From UBA4416 sp963422675 (lineage in GTDB: Bacteria > Bacteroidota > Bacteroidia > B-17B0 > Aurantibacillaceae): 64,000 bases of DNA. Location: positions 124,001 to 188,000 of the forward strand of contig CAXVYS010000009.1 of NCBI GenBank assembly GCA_963422675.2. Direction: 5' to 3'. Under the pieces are notes generated by a model that was not told where the DNA came from, did no database searches, and saw only the letters and a list, made by a program, of their open reading frames with translations. The translations under genes and the position numbers were made by a program. Below, in pieces: positions 36,025 to 45,154 of this stretch (positions are counted from its first letter, which is position 1; each line of letters opens with the position of its first letter).

Positions 36025-37263
36025 ATGAAAAAAACAGTTTTATCATTTATCGCTTTGTGCGTACTCTTCTTTAACAGCTATGCGCAATACCAAACGCATA
36101 CAACGGCTATTAGCGGCATTAAGGAAAACTCCCTGTATAAACTTCCGCTAAGCCCTGTTTACAAGCAATACATGGCAAGTGATATGCACGATGTCAGGAT
36201 CTATGATTCCAAACAACATGAGGTGCCCTATGTTTTGCTAAGCGAGCCTTTATTAAAAGCGAAGTCAGATTTTATGGCGTATGATATCCTTTCCCAGGAT
36301 CATTTTAATACATATTCTGAGATCATTGTTCATAATAAGAATAAAGATAAGATCAGTAACATCGCGTTTAATATCAATAATTCAGATGCGTATAAGTATT
36401 GTTCTATAGCAGGAAGTAATGATAAAAAACAATGGTACAGCATCAGTCAATTACAGGAGTTAAGCCTTTTGTATAATGATGTGTACACGAATCAGTACAA
36501 GTGTATTTACTTTCCTTTAAGCGACTATGAGTATTTCAGACTATCTGTAGATGATTGGAATTCACATCCTTTGAAGATAAACTCTGCCGGTTATTTTAAA
36601 AATTCGGTGATTGCCGGAAAACTATATGATGTGTTGTTTTCTAAAACCATAACGGAAGATACCAAAAATAAAACAACGACAATTGATTTAAAATTTAGCA
36701 ACAACCAATCGGTAAACCGCCTGGATTTTAAAATCGCCGCTCCGCGTTTATATAAGCGCCATGCCAGTATCTATGCTAAAAGAGAACGTACTTACAAAAA
36801 CAAGACAGAGCAGTATACCGAAAACCTGGTAGAGTTTGATTTGAGTTCTGACGGCTCTTTATTAGTTGATGTTCCGCAACTGAATGAAAAAGAATTATTT
36901 ATTGAGATTCAGAATAAGGACAATCCTCCTTTGGAGATAGAGTCTATTGTGTGTAAGCAATTGGCCTCTTACCTTGTGTGTGATCTGAATGCGAAAGAAA
37001 CCTATTCATTAAAATCCGGGAATACAGAATTAAAATCTCCGGAGTACGATCTGATCAATTTTGTGTCACAAATTCCACAGCTTTTGCCGGAGGCTTCTTT
37101 AGGCCCTGTTACAGCTGTTCCACAGGCAAAAGAAACAACTGTTCAAAAAGAAATCTCCTTTTTTGAGACACCACAATTTCTGTGGGTGTGTTTAGGAATA
37201 GGTTGTATTATCGTTTTCTTTTTCTCAAAAAGCCTTTTAAAGGATATGGGTAAAAAGGAGTAA
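36025..37263 (+). CDS. DUF3999 family periplasmic protein with C-terminal anchor
   Basis: 412 residues from ATG 36025, which gives a clean signal peptide (MKKTVLSFIALCVLFFNSYAQ); an earlier in-frame ATG overlaps the DUF2339 gene and would bury it. The body is beta-rich, including a discoidin-like region (NRLDFKIAAPRLYKRHASIYAK). A C-terminal membrane helix (FLWVCLGIGCIIVFFFS) is followed by a lysine-rich end. The layout and neighbour match DUF3999, which travels with DUF2339. The two probably form one membrane complex. No catalytic motif is evident. Confidence 0.8.
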   Translation: MKKTVLSFIALCVLFFNSYAQYQTHTTAISGIKENSLYKLPLSPVYKQYMASDMHDVRIYDSKQHEVPYVLLSEPLLKAKSDFMAYDILSQDHFNTYSEIIVHNKNKDKISNIAFNINNSDAYKYCSIAGSNDKKQWYSISQLQELSLLYNDVYTNQYKCIYFPLSDYEYFRLSVDDWNSHPLKINSAGYFKNSVIAGKLYDVLFSKTITEDTKNKTTTIDLKFSNNQSVNRLDFKIAAPRLYKRHASIYAKRERTYKNKTEQYTENLVEFDLSSDGSLLVDVPQLNEKELFIEIQNKDNPPLEIESIVCKQLASYLVCDLNAKETYSLKSGNTELKSPEYDLINFVSQIPQLLPEASLGPVTAVPQAKETTVQKEISFFETPQFLWVCLGIGCIIVFFFSKSLLKDMGKKE

Positions 37264-37306
37264 TTCTTCATTTTATTTTTTACGTTACATAAACTTAGGG
37301 CGTTAT

Positions 37307-39769
37307 ATGGTTAAATTTTTTTTACTGTTCATTTCCATTTTTTTGATTACCCGTACAGGCGTTTCCCAAACACAGTACACTCAAACTGTTCGTGGCCAAA
37401 TCACCGATAAAGTAAGCTCTGTGGCTTTACCCGGCGTGATCGTGCGATTGAAAAATGATTCCACAAAAAAACATATTGCTACAACCGATGCCAATGGATA
37501 TTTCAAAATGGAAGGAATTCCGGTGGGGAGACGCTCTTTCATAGTGAGTTTATTCGGATATATCACACTCCCTTTAAATGATATTATTGTGTCTTCCGGT
37601 AAAGAAACATTTCTCAACCTTGAGATGGAAGAATCGTTGGTAAATATTGATGAGGTGGTTGTAAATGCAGAAGAAAACAAAGATATTGTCACGGATATGC
37701 AGGCTGTGAATGTTAAAACATTCAGTATTGAAGAAACCGAAAGGTACCCCGGTTCGCGCCAGGATCCTGCCCGTATGGCCTCTAACTTTGCCGGAGTACA
37801 GGGTACAAACGATAGCCGTAACGACATCATCGTTCGGGGGAATTCTCCTGCAGGGTTATTATGGCGTTTGGAAGACATTGATATCCCTAATCCTAACCAC
37901 TTCGCTGTAGCAGGTTCTGCAGGTGGACCAACCGCAATTATTAATAATAAGTACTTAGCCAATTCCGAATTTTATACGGGTGCTTTTCCTGCCAATTATG
38001 GAAATGCCTTGGGCGGCGTATTCGATTTAAAAATGCGTAACGGAAATAATCAAAAACATGAACGCACGTTTCAGTTTGGGTTATTAGGAACAGAGCTTGG
38101 TATGGAAGGCCCTATTAATAAGGAAAAAGGAAGTAGTTATTATATTAACTATCGTTATTCCACCTTAAAATTATTGTCGGGTTTAAACATAAAATTAGGA
38201 ACCAGTGCTGTACCGCAATATCAGGATGGTGCTTTTCGTTTTAATTTTCCTACAAAAAAAGCCGGCGTATTTTCGTTTAGCGGAATAGGAGGGTTAAGCA
38301 CTATTAAAATTATTTTAAGTACACAAACTACGAGACCTAAGGAATTATATGGCGATTTGAATCGCGATCAGTATTTTAATTCCAGTATGGGAGTAGCTAT
38401 TTTAAACCATAGCTACTCCTTTAATAGCCGTACGCTTATTAAAACATCATTGGCATATAGCGGTCAAGGCCTTAATGTATCTCATTATTTAGTGCTAAGA
38501 GATAAAAATTTTATTCCGAAGGATACCTTACCAAAAATTTTAGGCTATAATTTTTATGAAGGAAAAACAACCATCGCCTGTTATATAAAACATAAAGTTG
38601 ATCCAAAGAATAGTTTTAAGATGGGGTTTTTGGCTAATGCATTTCATGTAAATTTTTATGATGAAGTAAAAATTAATTCGAGATATGATACCATTGCGCA
38701 GGTGATTAATGATAAACCTTATAAAACCAGGATCAACAGCCAGTCCGATTTTTTCCTGGTTCAACCTTATGTTACCTACGTTCATAAGTTCAATGAAAAA
38801 TGGAGTACTAATTTGGGCGTATTTTCTCAATACCTTTCCTTAAGCAATAGCTGGAGTGTAGAGCCAAGAGCCAGTTTAAGATATCAGTTCAAACCTAACC
38901 AATCGTTAAGCCTGGCATATGGATTACACAGCCAGATGCAACCAACCTATTTATATTTTGCCGCGCCTGATAGTATTGTAAGAGACGGGAAAACTTATTT
39001 TAATAGTACAAAACAGCTGGATAATAAAAATTTAGGATTCAGTAAAAGTCAGCACGCAGTAGTTGGTTATGATTGGCAGGTGTCAAAATTTTTCAGAACA
39101 AAATTAGAAGCCTATTATCAATACCTGTGGAATGTTCCTGTGTATGCCGTTCCATCAAGCGTCTCCCTGTTAAACAGAGGTTCGAGTTTCAACCGTTTCT
39201 TTCCTATTTATACCATGGAAAATAAAGGAACAGGATATAATTACGGATTGGAATTAACGGTAGAAAAATTGTTTAATAAACATTATTTCTTTTTGTATTC
39301 GGCAAGTTTATTTGAAAGTAAATTCACGGCAAGTAATCACCGTACCTTTGATACCGACTTTAACGGAAATTACATGATGAATGCCCTGGCTGGATTTGAG
39401 TATGAAATAGGGAAATCCAAAAAGAATTCGATCAATGTTTCAGGGAAGTTTACTTATGGTGGTGGTAAACGGTATTCCCCGGTTGATGTAGCCGCGAGTA
39501 ATGCCGTAATGGATATAGTGGCTGATAATGATAAAGTAAATACTTTACGCTTTAATCCCTACAACCGTTTGGATTTTAGAGTGGCCTATAAAATAAATAC
39601 GAAGAAAGCCACTTACGAAATTGCACTGGACCTGGTAAATGTTATGAATACAAAAAACGTATTGGCCCTGAGTTATGCTCCCGATCCCGCAAATATCAAT
39701 GCTGATCCCCTGATTAAAAATTACCAGTTAGGATTTTTACCTTTATTTTATGTAAAGGTCGATTTTTAA
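37307..39769 (+). CDS. TonB-dependent outer membrane receptor
   Basis: 820 residues: signal peptide (1-20), a carboxypeptidase-regulatory-like beta-sandwich (about 27-110, RGQITDKVSSVALPGVIVRL), a plug domain (about 140-240, with NDIIVRGNSPAGLLWRLEDI) and a 22-strand barrel ending in the aromatic LFYVKVDF. It imports a ligand across the outer membrane using TonB-ExbBD energy. No SusD partner or siderophore gene is adjacent, so the ligand is unknown. The gene is 43 bases after the DUF3999 gene and may be read with it. Confidence 0.92.
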   Translation: MVKFFLLFISIFLITRTGVSQTQYTQTVRGQITDKVSSVALPGVIVRLKNDSTKKHIATTDANGYFKMEGIPVGRRSFIVSLFGYITLPLNDIIVSSGKETFLNLEMEESLVNIDEVVVNAEENKDIVTDMQAVNVKTFSIEETERYPGSRQDPARMASNFAGVQGTNDSRNDIIVRGNSPAGLLWRLEDIDIPNPNHFAVAGSAGGPTAIINNKYLANSEFYTGAFPANYGNALGGVFDLKMRNGNNQKHERTFQFGLLGTELGMEGPINKEKGSSYYINYRYSTLKLLSGLNIKLGTSAVPQYQDGAFRFNFPTKKAGVFSFSGIGGLSTIKIILSTQTTRPKELYGDLNRDQYFNSSMGVAILNHSYSFNSRTLIKTSLAYSGQGLNVSHYLVLRDKNFIPKDTLPKILGYNFYEGKTTIACYIKHKVDPKNSFKMGFLANAFHVNFYDEVKINSRYDTIAQVINDKPYKTRINSQSDFFLVQPYVTYVHKFNEKWSTNLGVFSQYLSLSNSWSVEPRASLRYQFKPNQSLSLAYGLHSQMQPTYLYFAAPDSIVRDGKTYFNSTKQLDNKNLGFSKSQHAVVGYDWQVSKFFRTKLEAYYQYLWNVPVYAVPSSVSLLNRGSSFNRFFPIYTMENKGTGYNYGLELTVEKLFNKHYFFLYSASLFESKFTASNHRTFDTDFNGNYMMNALAGFEYEIGKSKKNSINVSGKFTYGGGKRYSPVDVAASNAVMDIVADNDKVNTLRFNPYNRLDFRVAYKINTKKATYEIALDLVNVMNTKNVLALSYAPDPANINADPLIKNYQLGFLPLFYVKVDF

Positions 39770-39788
39770 GAAGAGTGTTAGTTATATA

Positions 39789-39852
39789 CTTCTGTGTAAT
39801 GGAACAATTCGCAGGATCTACTCTTTACGAATTTAATACCATTGCACAGAAG
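39789..39852. repeat. 14-bp inverted repeat between convergent genes
   Basis: CTTCTGTGTAATGG at 39789-39802 and CCATTGCACAGAAG at 39839-39852 are complementary except for one position that could form a G-U pair in RNA. The spacer is 36 bases. It sits between the TonB receptor and metalloprotease genes, where a two-way terminator would be expected, but there is no T run after the right arm. Confidence 0.5.
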
Positions 39853-39876
39853 CCATTTTAAGTGAGTAACGCTGTT

Positions 39877-42800
39877 CTATTCTTTGATTATACGGATCAC
39901 AGAATAAGAACTATCATGTTTTAACCTTATGGTATAAATCCCTTTTGCAAATTGGTCGAGAGAGATGGTTGTATGATTGGTTATACCGGATTGCAACAAT
40001 ACCAGTTTACCAATAGCATCAAACACTTCTACATCCATTTTGTCAATCGCCGTATTAAAATCAATGATAAAGTGTCCGGATGTAGGATTCGGGTAAAGAA
40101 CAAACGACCCTGCTGTTAATTCATGAATGCCGGTGCAATTGGCTACTGTAATTGTTTTTTGAGCTATATTTGCACAGGTTCCATCACTATAATTATAGCT
40201 AACAGTAAATGTCCCTATTCCTGAAAGCGTTGGATCGAAAGAACTTCCGGTAACCGCCGTTCCTGAGAAAGCTCCTCCTGCAGGAGTGCCGCTCAAATTA
40301 ACAGTCCCGTCCGTTAAACATACTGTAGAAGCTGCTACAGCTAAGGATACAATAGGCGAAGGATTTACGGTAACGTTAGTAATTTGAGTGTTGCTACACG
40401 CATTATTGAATCCTGTAACAGTATAAGTAGTTGTGGACGTAGGAGAAACTGAAATGTTAGAAGTTGCAGCGCCATTGCTCCAGCTGTAAGTCATCGCACC
40501 AGATGCTGTTAATGCAGCAGAGCTGCCTGAACAAATCGTTGAACTATTTACAGAAACGGTAGGTGTGCTATTTACGGTTACAGATATTACTTTAGTACCG
40601 ATACAGCCATTGCTTGTCCCGTTAACGGTATAGTTGGTTGTGGCAGCCGGTGATACAGAAATAGAAGAAGTTGTAGCGCCGGTGTTCCAGGTGTAGCTGG
40701 TGGCTCCTGAAGCGGTTAAGGCCGCGGAGTTGCCTACACAAATGCTGGGACTATTTACCGCTACATTAGGTGTTGCTTTTAGTGTAACAGTTGCTACTTT
40801 AGTATTTGTACAACCATTACTTGTACCCGTAACAGTATAGCTGGTGGTGCTTGTTGGGGAAACAGAAATGCTTGAAGTTGTAGCGGAGGTATTCCAATTG
40901 TAGGAAGTAGCCCCCGAAGCAGTTAAGATGGAAGAACTACCCGAACAAATGGTAGAGCTGTTTACCGCAACTGTTGGCGTGGCATTTACCGTTAGTGTTT
41001 TTACAGATGTATTTGATCCGTTTGTATTTTTAGCAATTAAGGAAACAGAATAGGTTCCTGCATTGGCAAAAGTGACGGTAGGATTTTGAGCATTGGGATT
41101 TGAAAAAATAACACCTGTAGCGGATGTTGCCGTCCATGTCCACGATGTTGGAGTATTTAAAGATTGATCGTTTAATTGAACACTTGCAGTAGTACATGGA
41201 TTGACCGATGTGATGCTAAAGCTGGAAACCGGCAATGCACCGGGTGCTGGAGCAATGGTGATATTTGCATTGTTGATATCGTAAAATATATTTCCTGCAC
41301 CACGAACCATAACACGGCCTTGCGAGGTAGTTAAGGAAGGAGCTGTGATAACGGCTGTTCCATTATTTAAAACGTTTGTTGCTAAAGTGATAGGGTAAGT
41401 ATACCCCCCATCTGTTGAAAAGAAAATATTGACACTTGGTGTGTTGACAGCACCGGTAGATGTACCTGCTACATTCCAGGTAACGGTTTGCGTGGTTGCT
41501 GCCGTCCATGTTGTAGCACTTCCCTGCGAGGTGATAATGAAAGGACCCGCCGTGCCATTCACGGTTACAACCATTAAATCGGAAGCGGTTTGTCCGCCAC
41601 CAACACTGTTATCCCTTACAATAAAAGAAAAATTTAATGTACGCGCCACGGATGGTGTTACTTCCCAGGTAGATGCCAATGTATTGTTGATCACGGTTGT
41701 TAATGCCGGCATGTATCGGTTAGGACTAATCGTTGGAGAAATGGATCTGTATAAGGGCCCTGTAGCATAAGTAGACAGAGGTGCTGCACTTCCGGGAGAT
41801 TGAGCCGGATCGTTCTGGCTCCAGTTATACGTTAAGGATGCCATGCCATTTACATCACTTGCAGTTCCTTCCAATATGTATGCGGTTGATTTAGGGATCA
41901 CATAATCTAACCCGGCATTCGCTGTTGGAGGAGTATCGGTTAACGGCGTAATAGCAGCGCAGGTGCTGTTACCACCTGCTTTTATATTGATACTGATATC
42001 ACGAACGTTCACATAATTAAAATCATCATCACTGTTACTTTGTACGTTTGAAGGACAAATTCCTGCATAACCCATAATAGAACTTCCACTGGCTGGCTCT
42101 ACTTCACTGGCTCCGCTTCCGCTTCTGCTACAGGTGTTCATCACATGGTAACCACCAAACTGGTGACCCATTTCATGAGCTACATAATCAATATCAAAGG
42201 CATCGCCTGTAGGATTTGCACGACCTGTATAGCCTCTTCCTTTATGGGTATTGCTTTGAGAACTGCTCAAACACACACATGCAATACAGCCGGCATTACC
42301 ACCGCCTGTTGTATTAAAATTATGACCAATATCGTAATTCGCTACACCTATGATGGCATCAATGGTTTGTGCCGTCATCGTATTCCATTCGTTCGACCAT
42401 GGATCCGTATTGGAATTCAGGTAAATAAGCAGGTCATTATTCGCGATAAAATTCATGTGTATGGCAAGGTCTCTTTCATATACACCATTTACACGATTCA
42501 TGGTAATGGTCATTTGAGCTTGTACATTTGCTTTTTGTTGTGCAACCGTACCCGTCCCCATAAAAATAGCACCGTATTCACCTGTACAGGATTGGGCTAA
42601 GCGAAAGGTTCTTAATTTTTGATCATTAATATTTTGTACACTTAAAGGGTTTGCCACACTTCGTTGTACAGAAGGCAAAGAAATGTTTTCATCTGTTAAA
42701 CAGGAAAATGATTGTGGATCAGCGTCCAGGCTGCTACGATCATAAACGATATACGTTACAAGATCGGTTGTATATGGGTCAATATAGTTGGTGCTTTTTA

Positions 42801-43239
42801 TACCGGATAAAGACATGGTGTGTAGCCCAAATTGGGTGACGCTAAAGCGCATGGTTGCAGTAGGATCATCAATCCCCTGGGCAGCATAGGTTTTTATCAT
42901 GGGGAATTTTGCTTCTAACACAGGATCCATAATAGAAGATTCGTACACGGCAAATTTCTCAAAGTTTCCGGCAGAGTTAGGAAACTCAATGATAAGGGTA
43001 GAGGGAGTAGCACTTGTATGTAATACCGGCGCATTTACTAATTTAGATCTTAAGGTGTTCAAATCTAATTGTACTAAATAAAACTCTTTTGGAAAAGAAC
43101 TTCTCCTGGTTTTTTCTCCTCCAATATCTTTGGCAGGAAGCAGTGTCCATAATCCATCTTTAGACACTTGTGCAAACACAGTTGCTGCAATTGCCACATA
43201 TGTAAATGTTAGAATTGCTTTTAAGTAATTTTTTTTCAT
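39877..43239 (-). CDS. Secreted reprolysin-like zinc metalloprotease with T9SS tail
   Basis: 1120 residues from ATG 43239 (signal peptide MKKNYLKAILTFTYVAIAATVFAQ; a start at 43293 would add 18 unlikely residues). A propeptide-like region is followed by a metzincin domain with HEMGHQFGGYH, the zinc site HExxHxxGxxH, and a downstream SIMGYAG Met-turn. After it come PKD and Ig-like domains, three near-identical 69-residue modules, and a T9SS type A sorting domain (FVLYPNPTSGHF, ending VIRIIKE). The product is expected outside the cell as an adhesive protease. Confidence 0.93.
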   Translation of the reverse strand: MKKNYLKAILTFTYVAIAATVFAQVSKDGLWTLLPAKDIGGEKTRRSSFPKEFYLVQLDLNTLRSKLVNAPVLHTSATPSTLIIEFPNSAGNFEKFAVYESSIMDPVLEAKFPMIKTYAAQGIDDPTATMRFSVTQFGLHTMSLSGIKSTNYIDPYTTDLVTYIVYDRSSLDADPQSFSCLTDENISLPSVQRSVANPLSVQNINDQKLRTFRLAQSCTGEYGAIFMGTGTVAQQKANVQAQMTITMNRVNGVYERDLAIHMNFIANNDLLIYLNSNTDPWSNEWNTMTAQTIDAIIGVANYDIGHNFNTTGGGNAGCIACVCLSSSQSNTHKGRGYTGRANPTGDAFDIDYVAHEMGHQFGGYHVMNTCSRSGSGASEVEPASGSSIMGYAGICPSNVQSNSDDDFNYVNVRDISINIKAGGNSTCAAITPLTDTPPTANAGLDYVIPKSTAYILEGTASDVNGMASLTYNWSQNDPAQSPGSAAPLSTYATGPLYRSISPTISPNRYMPALTTVINNTLASTWEVTPSVARTLNFSFIVRDNSVGGGQTASDLMVVTVNGTAGPFIITSQGSATTWTAATTQTVTWNVAGTSTGAVNTPSVNIFFSTDGGYTYPITLATNVLNNGTAVITAPSLTTSQGRVMVRGAGNIFYDINNANITIAPAPGALPVSSFSITSVNPCTTASVQLNDQSLNTPTSWTWTATSATGVIFSNPNAQNPTVTFANAGTYSVSLIAKNTNGSNTSVKTLTVNATPTVAVNSSTICSGSSSILTASGATSYNWNTSATTSSISVSPTSTTSYTVTGTSNGCTNTKVATVTLKATPNVAVNSPSICVGNSAALTASGATSYTWNTGATTSSISVSPAATTNYTVNGTSNGCIGTKVISVTVNSTPTVSVNSSTICSGSSAALTASGAMTYSWSNGAATSNISVSPTSTTTYTVTGFNNACSNTQITNVTVNPSPIVSLAVAASTVCLTDGTVNLSGTPAGGAFSGTAVTGSSFDPTLSGIGTFTVSYNYSDGTCANIAQKTITVANCTGIHELTAGSFVLYPNPTSGHFIIDFNTAIDKMDVEVFDAIGKLVLLQSGITNHTTISLDQFAKGIYTIRLKHDSSYSVIRIIKE
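40360..40980 (-). repeat. Three tandem 207-bp repeats (69-residue Ig-like modules)
   Basis: Within the metalloprotease gene, modules start at 40980, 40773 and 40566 on the minus strand, spaced by exactly 207 bases. Each encodes the pattern TPxVxVNS, ICxGxSxxLTASGA, SYxW, SISVSP, YTVTG. They likely form stalk domains between the protease and the sorting tail. Confidence 0.85.
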
Positions 43240-43429
43240 CGTTCTCGGAGTAAGTGTTTTAACTAAGCTATGAAAAGAATTTTCATAACTCAAGTCGACA
43301 GGTGTAATTTAACAGCCCGTTTACAGCCAAAAACAGGCATAATGTTGTAGATTTTATGAATTCAAAAAGAATAGTTAAAGGAAAGAAAGGCGAAAATACT
43401 TTTTCTGTTTAGCATCACTAACAACAGCT

Positions 43430-44071
43430 TTAGGCCGATTTTTTATGACTTAGCTTTGCAATGCCAATCAAAATTAAAGACATCACAGAAAAAGCTACCG
43501 TTAAAATAAGGCTATTAAACAAAACTGTTTTTAATCCTAAGGTATCTGCATCCATAAAGGGATAAGGATAGTAATGAGCATACGATCCTCTGATCAACGT
43601 ATAGATACAATATAAAAAAGGAAAGATCAGCCACGGGAAAAAATCAGTCCATTTTAATGGTTCTTTTGGTACAAACAACATCCAGTATAAGATAAAGAAC
43701 AGGGGAATAACCAAATGCAGAAGCTCATCTGCTACCTTTTGCCACCCTGTAGGAGCCCATAAAAAGCGTAATATCACATTGTAAACAATGCCTACAATGG
43801 TAATGTAAACTGTAATGGCAGACCGTATAGTTACTTTTGAGAAAAATTTCCCTAAACCAGATTCTGGTTTTAATAAAAGCACAGTAAAACAAAGGGCTAC
43901 TAAAATATTGGATTGAATGGTGTAGAAACTAAAATATCTTATAATGGTTTCAGGTAGAGAGGCCGTTCTGTTTACAATAATAAGATACAATTGTAAGAGG
44001 AGGGCAAACCAACCCATAACAGAGCCAATAACAATAAACAATTTTTGGGAAGGGCTCAGTTGTTTTTCCAT
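43430..44071 (-). CDS. Pr6Pr family membrane protein
   Basis: 213 residues with six hydrophobic helices. FSFYTIQSNILVALCF near residue 47 and the loop IRGSYAHYYPYPFMDADTLG are recognisable features of the Pr6Pr (FAR-17a/AIG1-like) membrane family. Function is unknown in bacteria; distant eukaryotic relatives are lipid hydrolases with Thr/His active sites. It lies 13 bases after the broken NAD(P)H oxidoreductase gene on the same strand. Confidence 0.82.
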   Translation of the reverse strand: MEKQLSPSQKLFIVIGSVMGWFALLLQLYLIIVNRTASLPETIIRYFSFYTIQSNILVALCFTVLLLKPESGLGKFFSKVTIRSAITVYITIVGIVYNVILRFLWAPTGWQKVADELLHLVIPLFFILYWMLFVPKEPLKWTDFFPWLIFPFLYCIYTLIRGSYAHYYPYPFMDADTLGLKTVLFNSLILTVAFSVMSLILIGIAKLSHKKSA

Positions 44072-44084
44072 GATCTTATAGTGT

Positions 44085-44756
44085 TTAGGTGGCTTTGTAC
44101 AATGGGGTGAGTGTTTTGATATTTTCTAAATGTGTTTTATAACGGTTCAGTTCTTTTAAACGTTCTTCATCACCGATGCGTGCGGGAGAAAAACAAACAA
44201 AAGGTGGAAGCACCTCCATACCTACAAAGTAGAGCATACCATGTTGTATGGGGTATAAAATAGTTTCTAAGCTTCCGTTTTTTCCTTCGTCTCCATAGGC
44301 AACTTCAGGGCCTCCTGTGGTAAGTGTCATGAAAGCCGTTTTGTCTTTATAGGCTCCGTTATCATACACTCCTTTTCCGGCACCATACGTTAAGCCCATG
44401 GCAAATACCCTGTCTACCCAGCCTTTTAAGATAGCCGGTAATCCGAACCACCATAAAGGAAATGTAAAGATGAGGGTATCGCATCATTCCAGTTTATCCA
44501 TTTCCATTTTTAAATCAGGAGTAAACAAGTTGTTTTTCCAGGCGTGTACCTGTTCCATCTGGTATTTAAAAAAATCAGGATTTTCTAATTCTGTAAAATC
44601 ATGTTTGTCTCCAACAGGATCAAAATTCATGGCATACAGATCGCTCACTTTTACTTCCGCGCCTTGTGCTTCGAAATACGATACGATCGTATTTTTTAAG
44701 CTTGAGCAAAACGATTTGCCCTCAGGATGCGCGTGTACGATCAGGATTTTTTTCAT
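44085..44756 (-). pseudogene. NAD(P)H-dependent oxidoreductase (flavodoxin-like fold) with in-frame TGA
   Basis: The frame reads as one continuous Flavodoxin_2/NQO1-type protein of about 223 codons, interrupted by a single TGA at 44484-44486. Before it: KKILIVHAHPEGKSFCSSLK ... MEMDKLE. After it, in the same frame: CDTLIFTFPLWWFGLPAIL, KGWVDRVFAMGLTYGAGKGV, then LTTGGPE. Family members normally have Trp at the stop position (LEWxD), so one TGG-to-TGA change explains it. Everything else is intact, including the FMN-binding and PLWWFGLPAILKGW signatures. A recent nonsense mutation, a sequencing error or readthrough are all possible. TGA is an ordinary stop elsewhere in this window. Confidence 0.88.
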
Positions 44757-44767
44757 AACGAAAACGA

Positions 44768-45025
44768 TTAACCTTTAAATAAGGTGTTGCCACCATTAAA
44801 TATTTTGTCGATTTCTGATGCGAGCTTACGGTCTTTTTCTGTAACGGTATTGCCTGCATCATGTGTAGAAAGGCTTATATCCACTTTGTTATATACATTA
44901 GTCCAGTTTGGATGATGGTTCATTTTTTCAGATGCAAAGGCTACTCTGGTCATAAAGGCAAAAGCCTCAACGAAGTTAGAGAATTGAAAGCTGCGTTGTA
45001 ATTGATTGTTGGTTTCGTTCCACAT
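44768..45025 (-). CDS. 4a-hydroxytetrahydrobiopterin dehydratase
   Basis: 85 residues, slightly shorter than the usual 95-110 because the N-terminal extension is missing. SFQFSNFVEAFAFMTRVAFASEKMNHHPNWTNVYNKVDISL contains the conserved EKxxHHPxW catalytic signature, followed by LSTHDAGNTVTEKD. It recycles the pterin cofactor used by aromatic amino acid hydroxylases, or acts as a pterin-binding helper. The gene lies 11 bases before the broken oxidoreductase gene on the same strand. No hydroxylase gene is in the window. Confidence 0.92.
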   Translation of the reverse strand: MWNETNNQLQRSFQFSNFVEAFAFMTRVAFASEKMNHHPNWTNVYNKVDISLSTHDAGNTVTEKDRKLASEIDKIFNGGNTLFKG

Positions 45026-45103
45026 AAGGTTTGTATTTTAGTGTTATAAAGCTAAGAAATTATTACTCTAAATAATAATCTAATACGGATAATGTATTGC
45101 ATA

Positions 45104-45134
45104 AAAAAACCGAAACTGGATGCTTCGGTTTTTT
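45104..45134 (-). terminator. Rho-independent terminator of the T9SS esterase gene
   Basis: An 11-bp perfect stem (AAAAAACCGAA and TTCGGTTTTTT) with a nine-base loop, 20 bases after the esterase stop on the minus strand. Confidence 0.8.
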
Positions 45135-45154
45135 AATAGGGTTGTTGTTTTTAT

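Noticed and set aside
42145..42600. 151-residue plus-strand open frame inside the metalloprotease
   Set aside because: It lies opposite a strongly supported protease domain with a zinc motif; the translation is Thr/Ile/Cys-rich antisense shadow sequence.
44484..44486. TGA as selenocysteine or as a reassigned Trp codon
   Set aside because: TGA ends other intact genes here (for example the AlkZ-like and GNAT genes), Trp is coded by TGG throughout, and homologues have Trp rather than Cys or Sec at this place.
44398..44778. 126-residue plus-strand frame opposite the broken oxidoreductase
   Set aside because: Antisense shadow; the minus-strand frame shows a clear flavodoxin-like family on both sides of the TGA.
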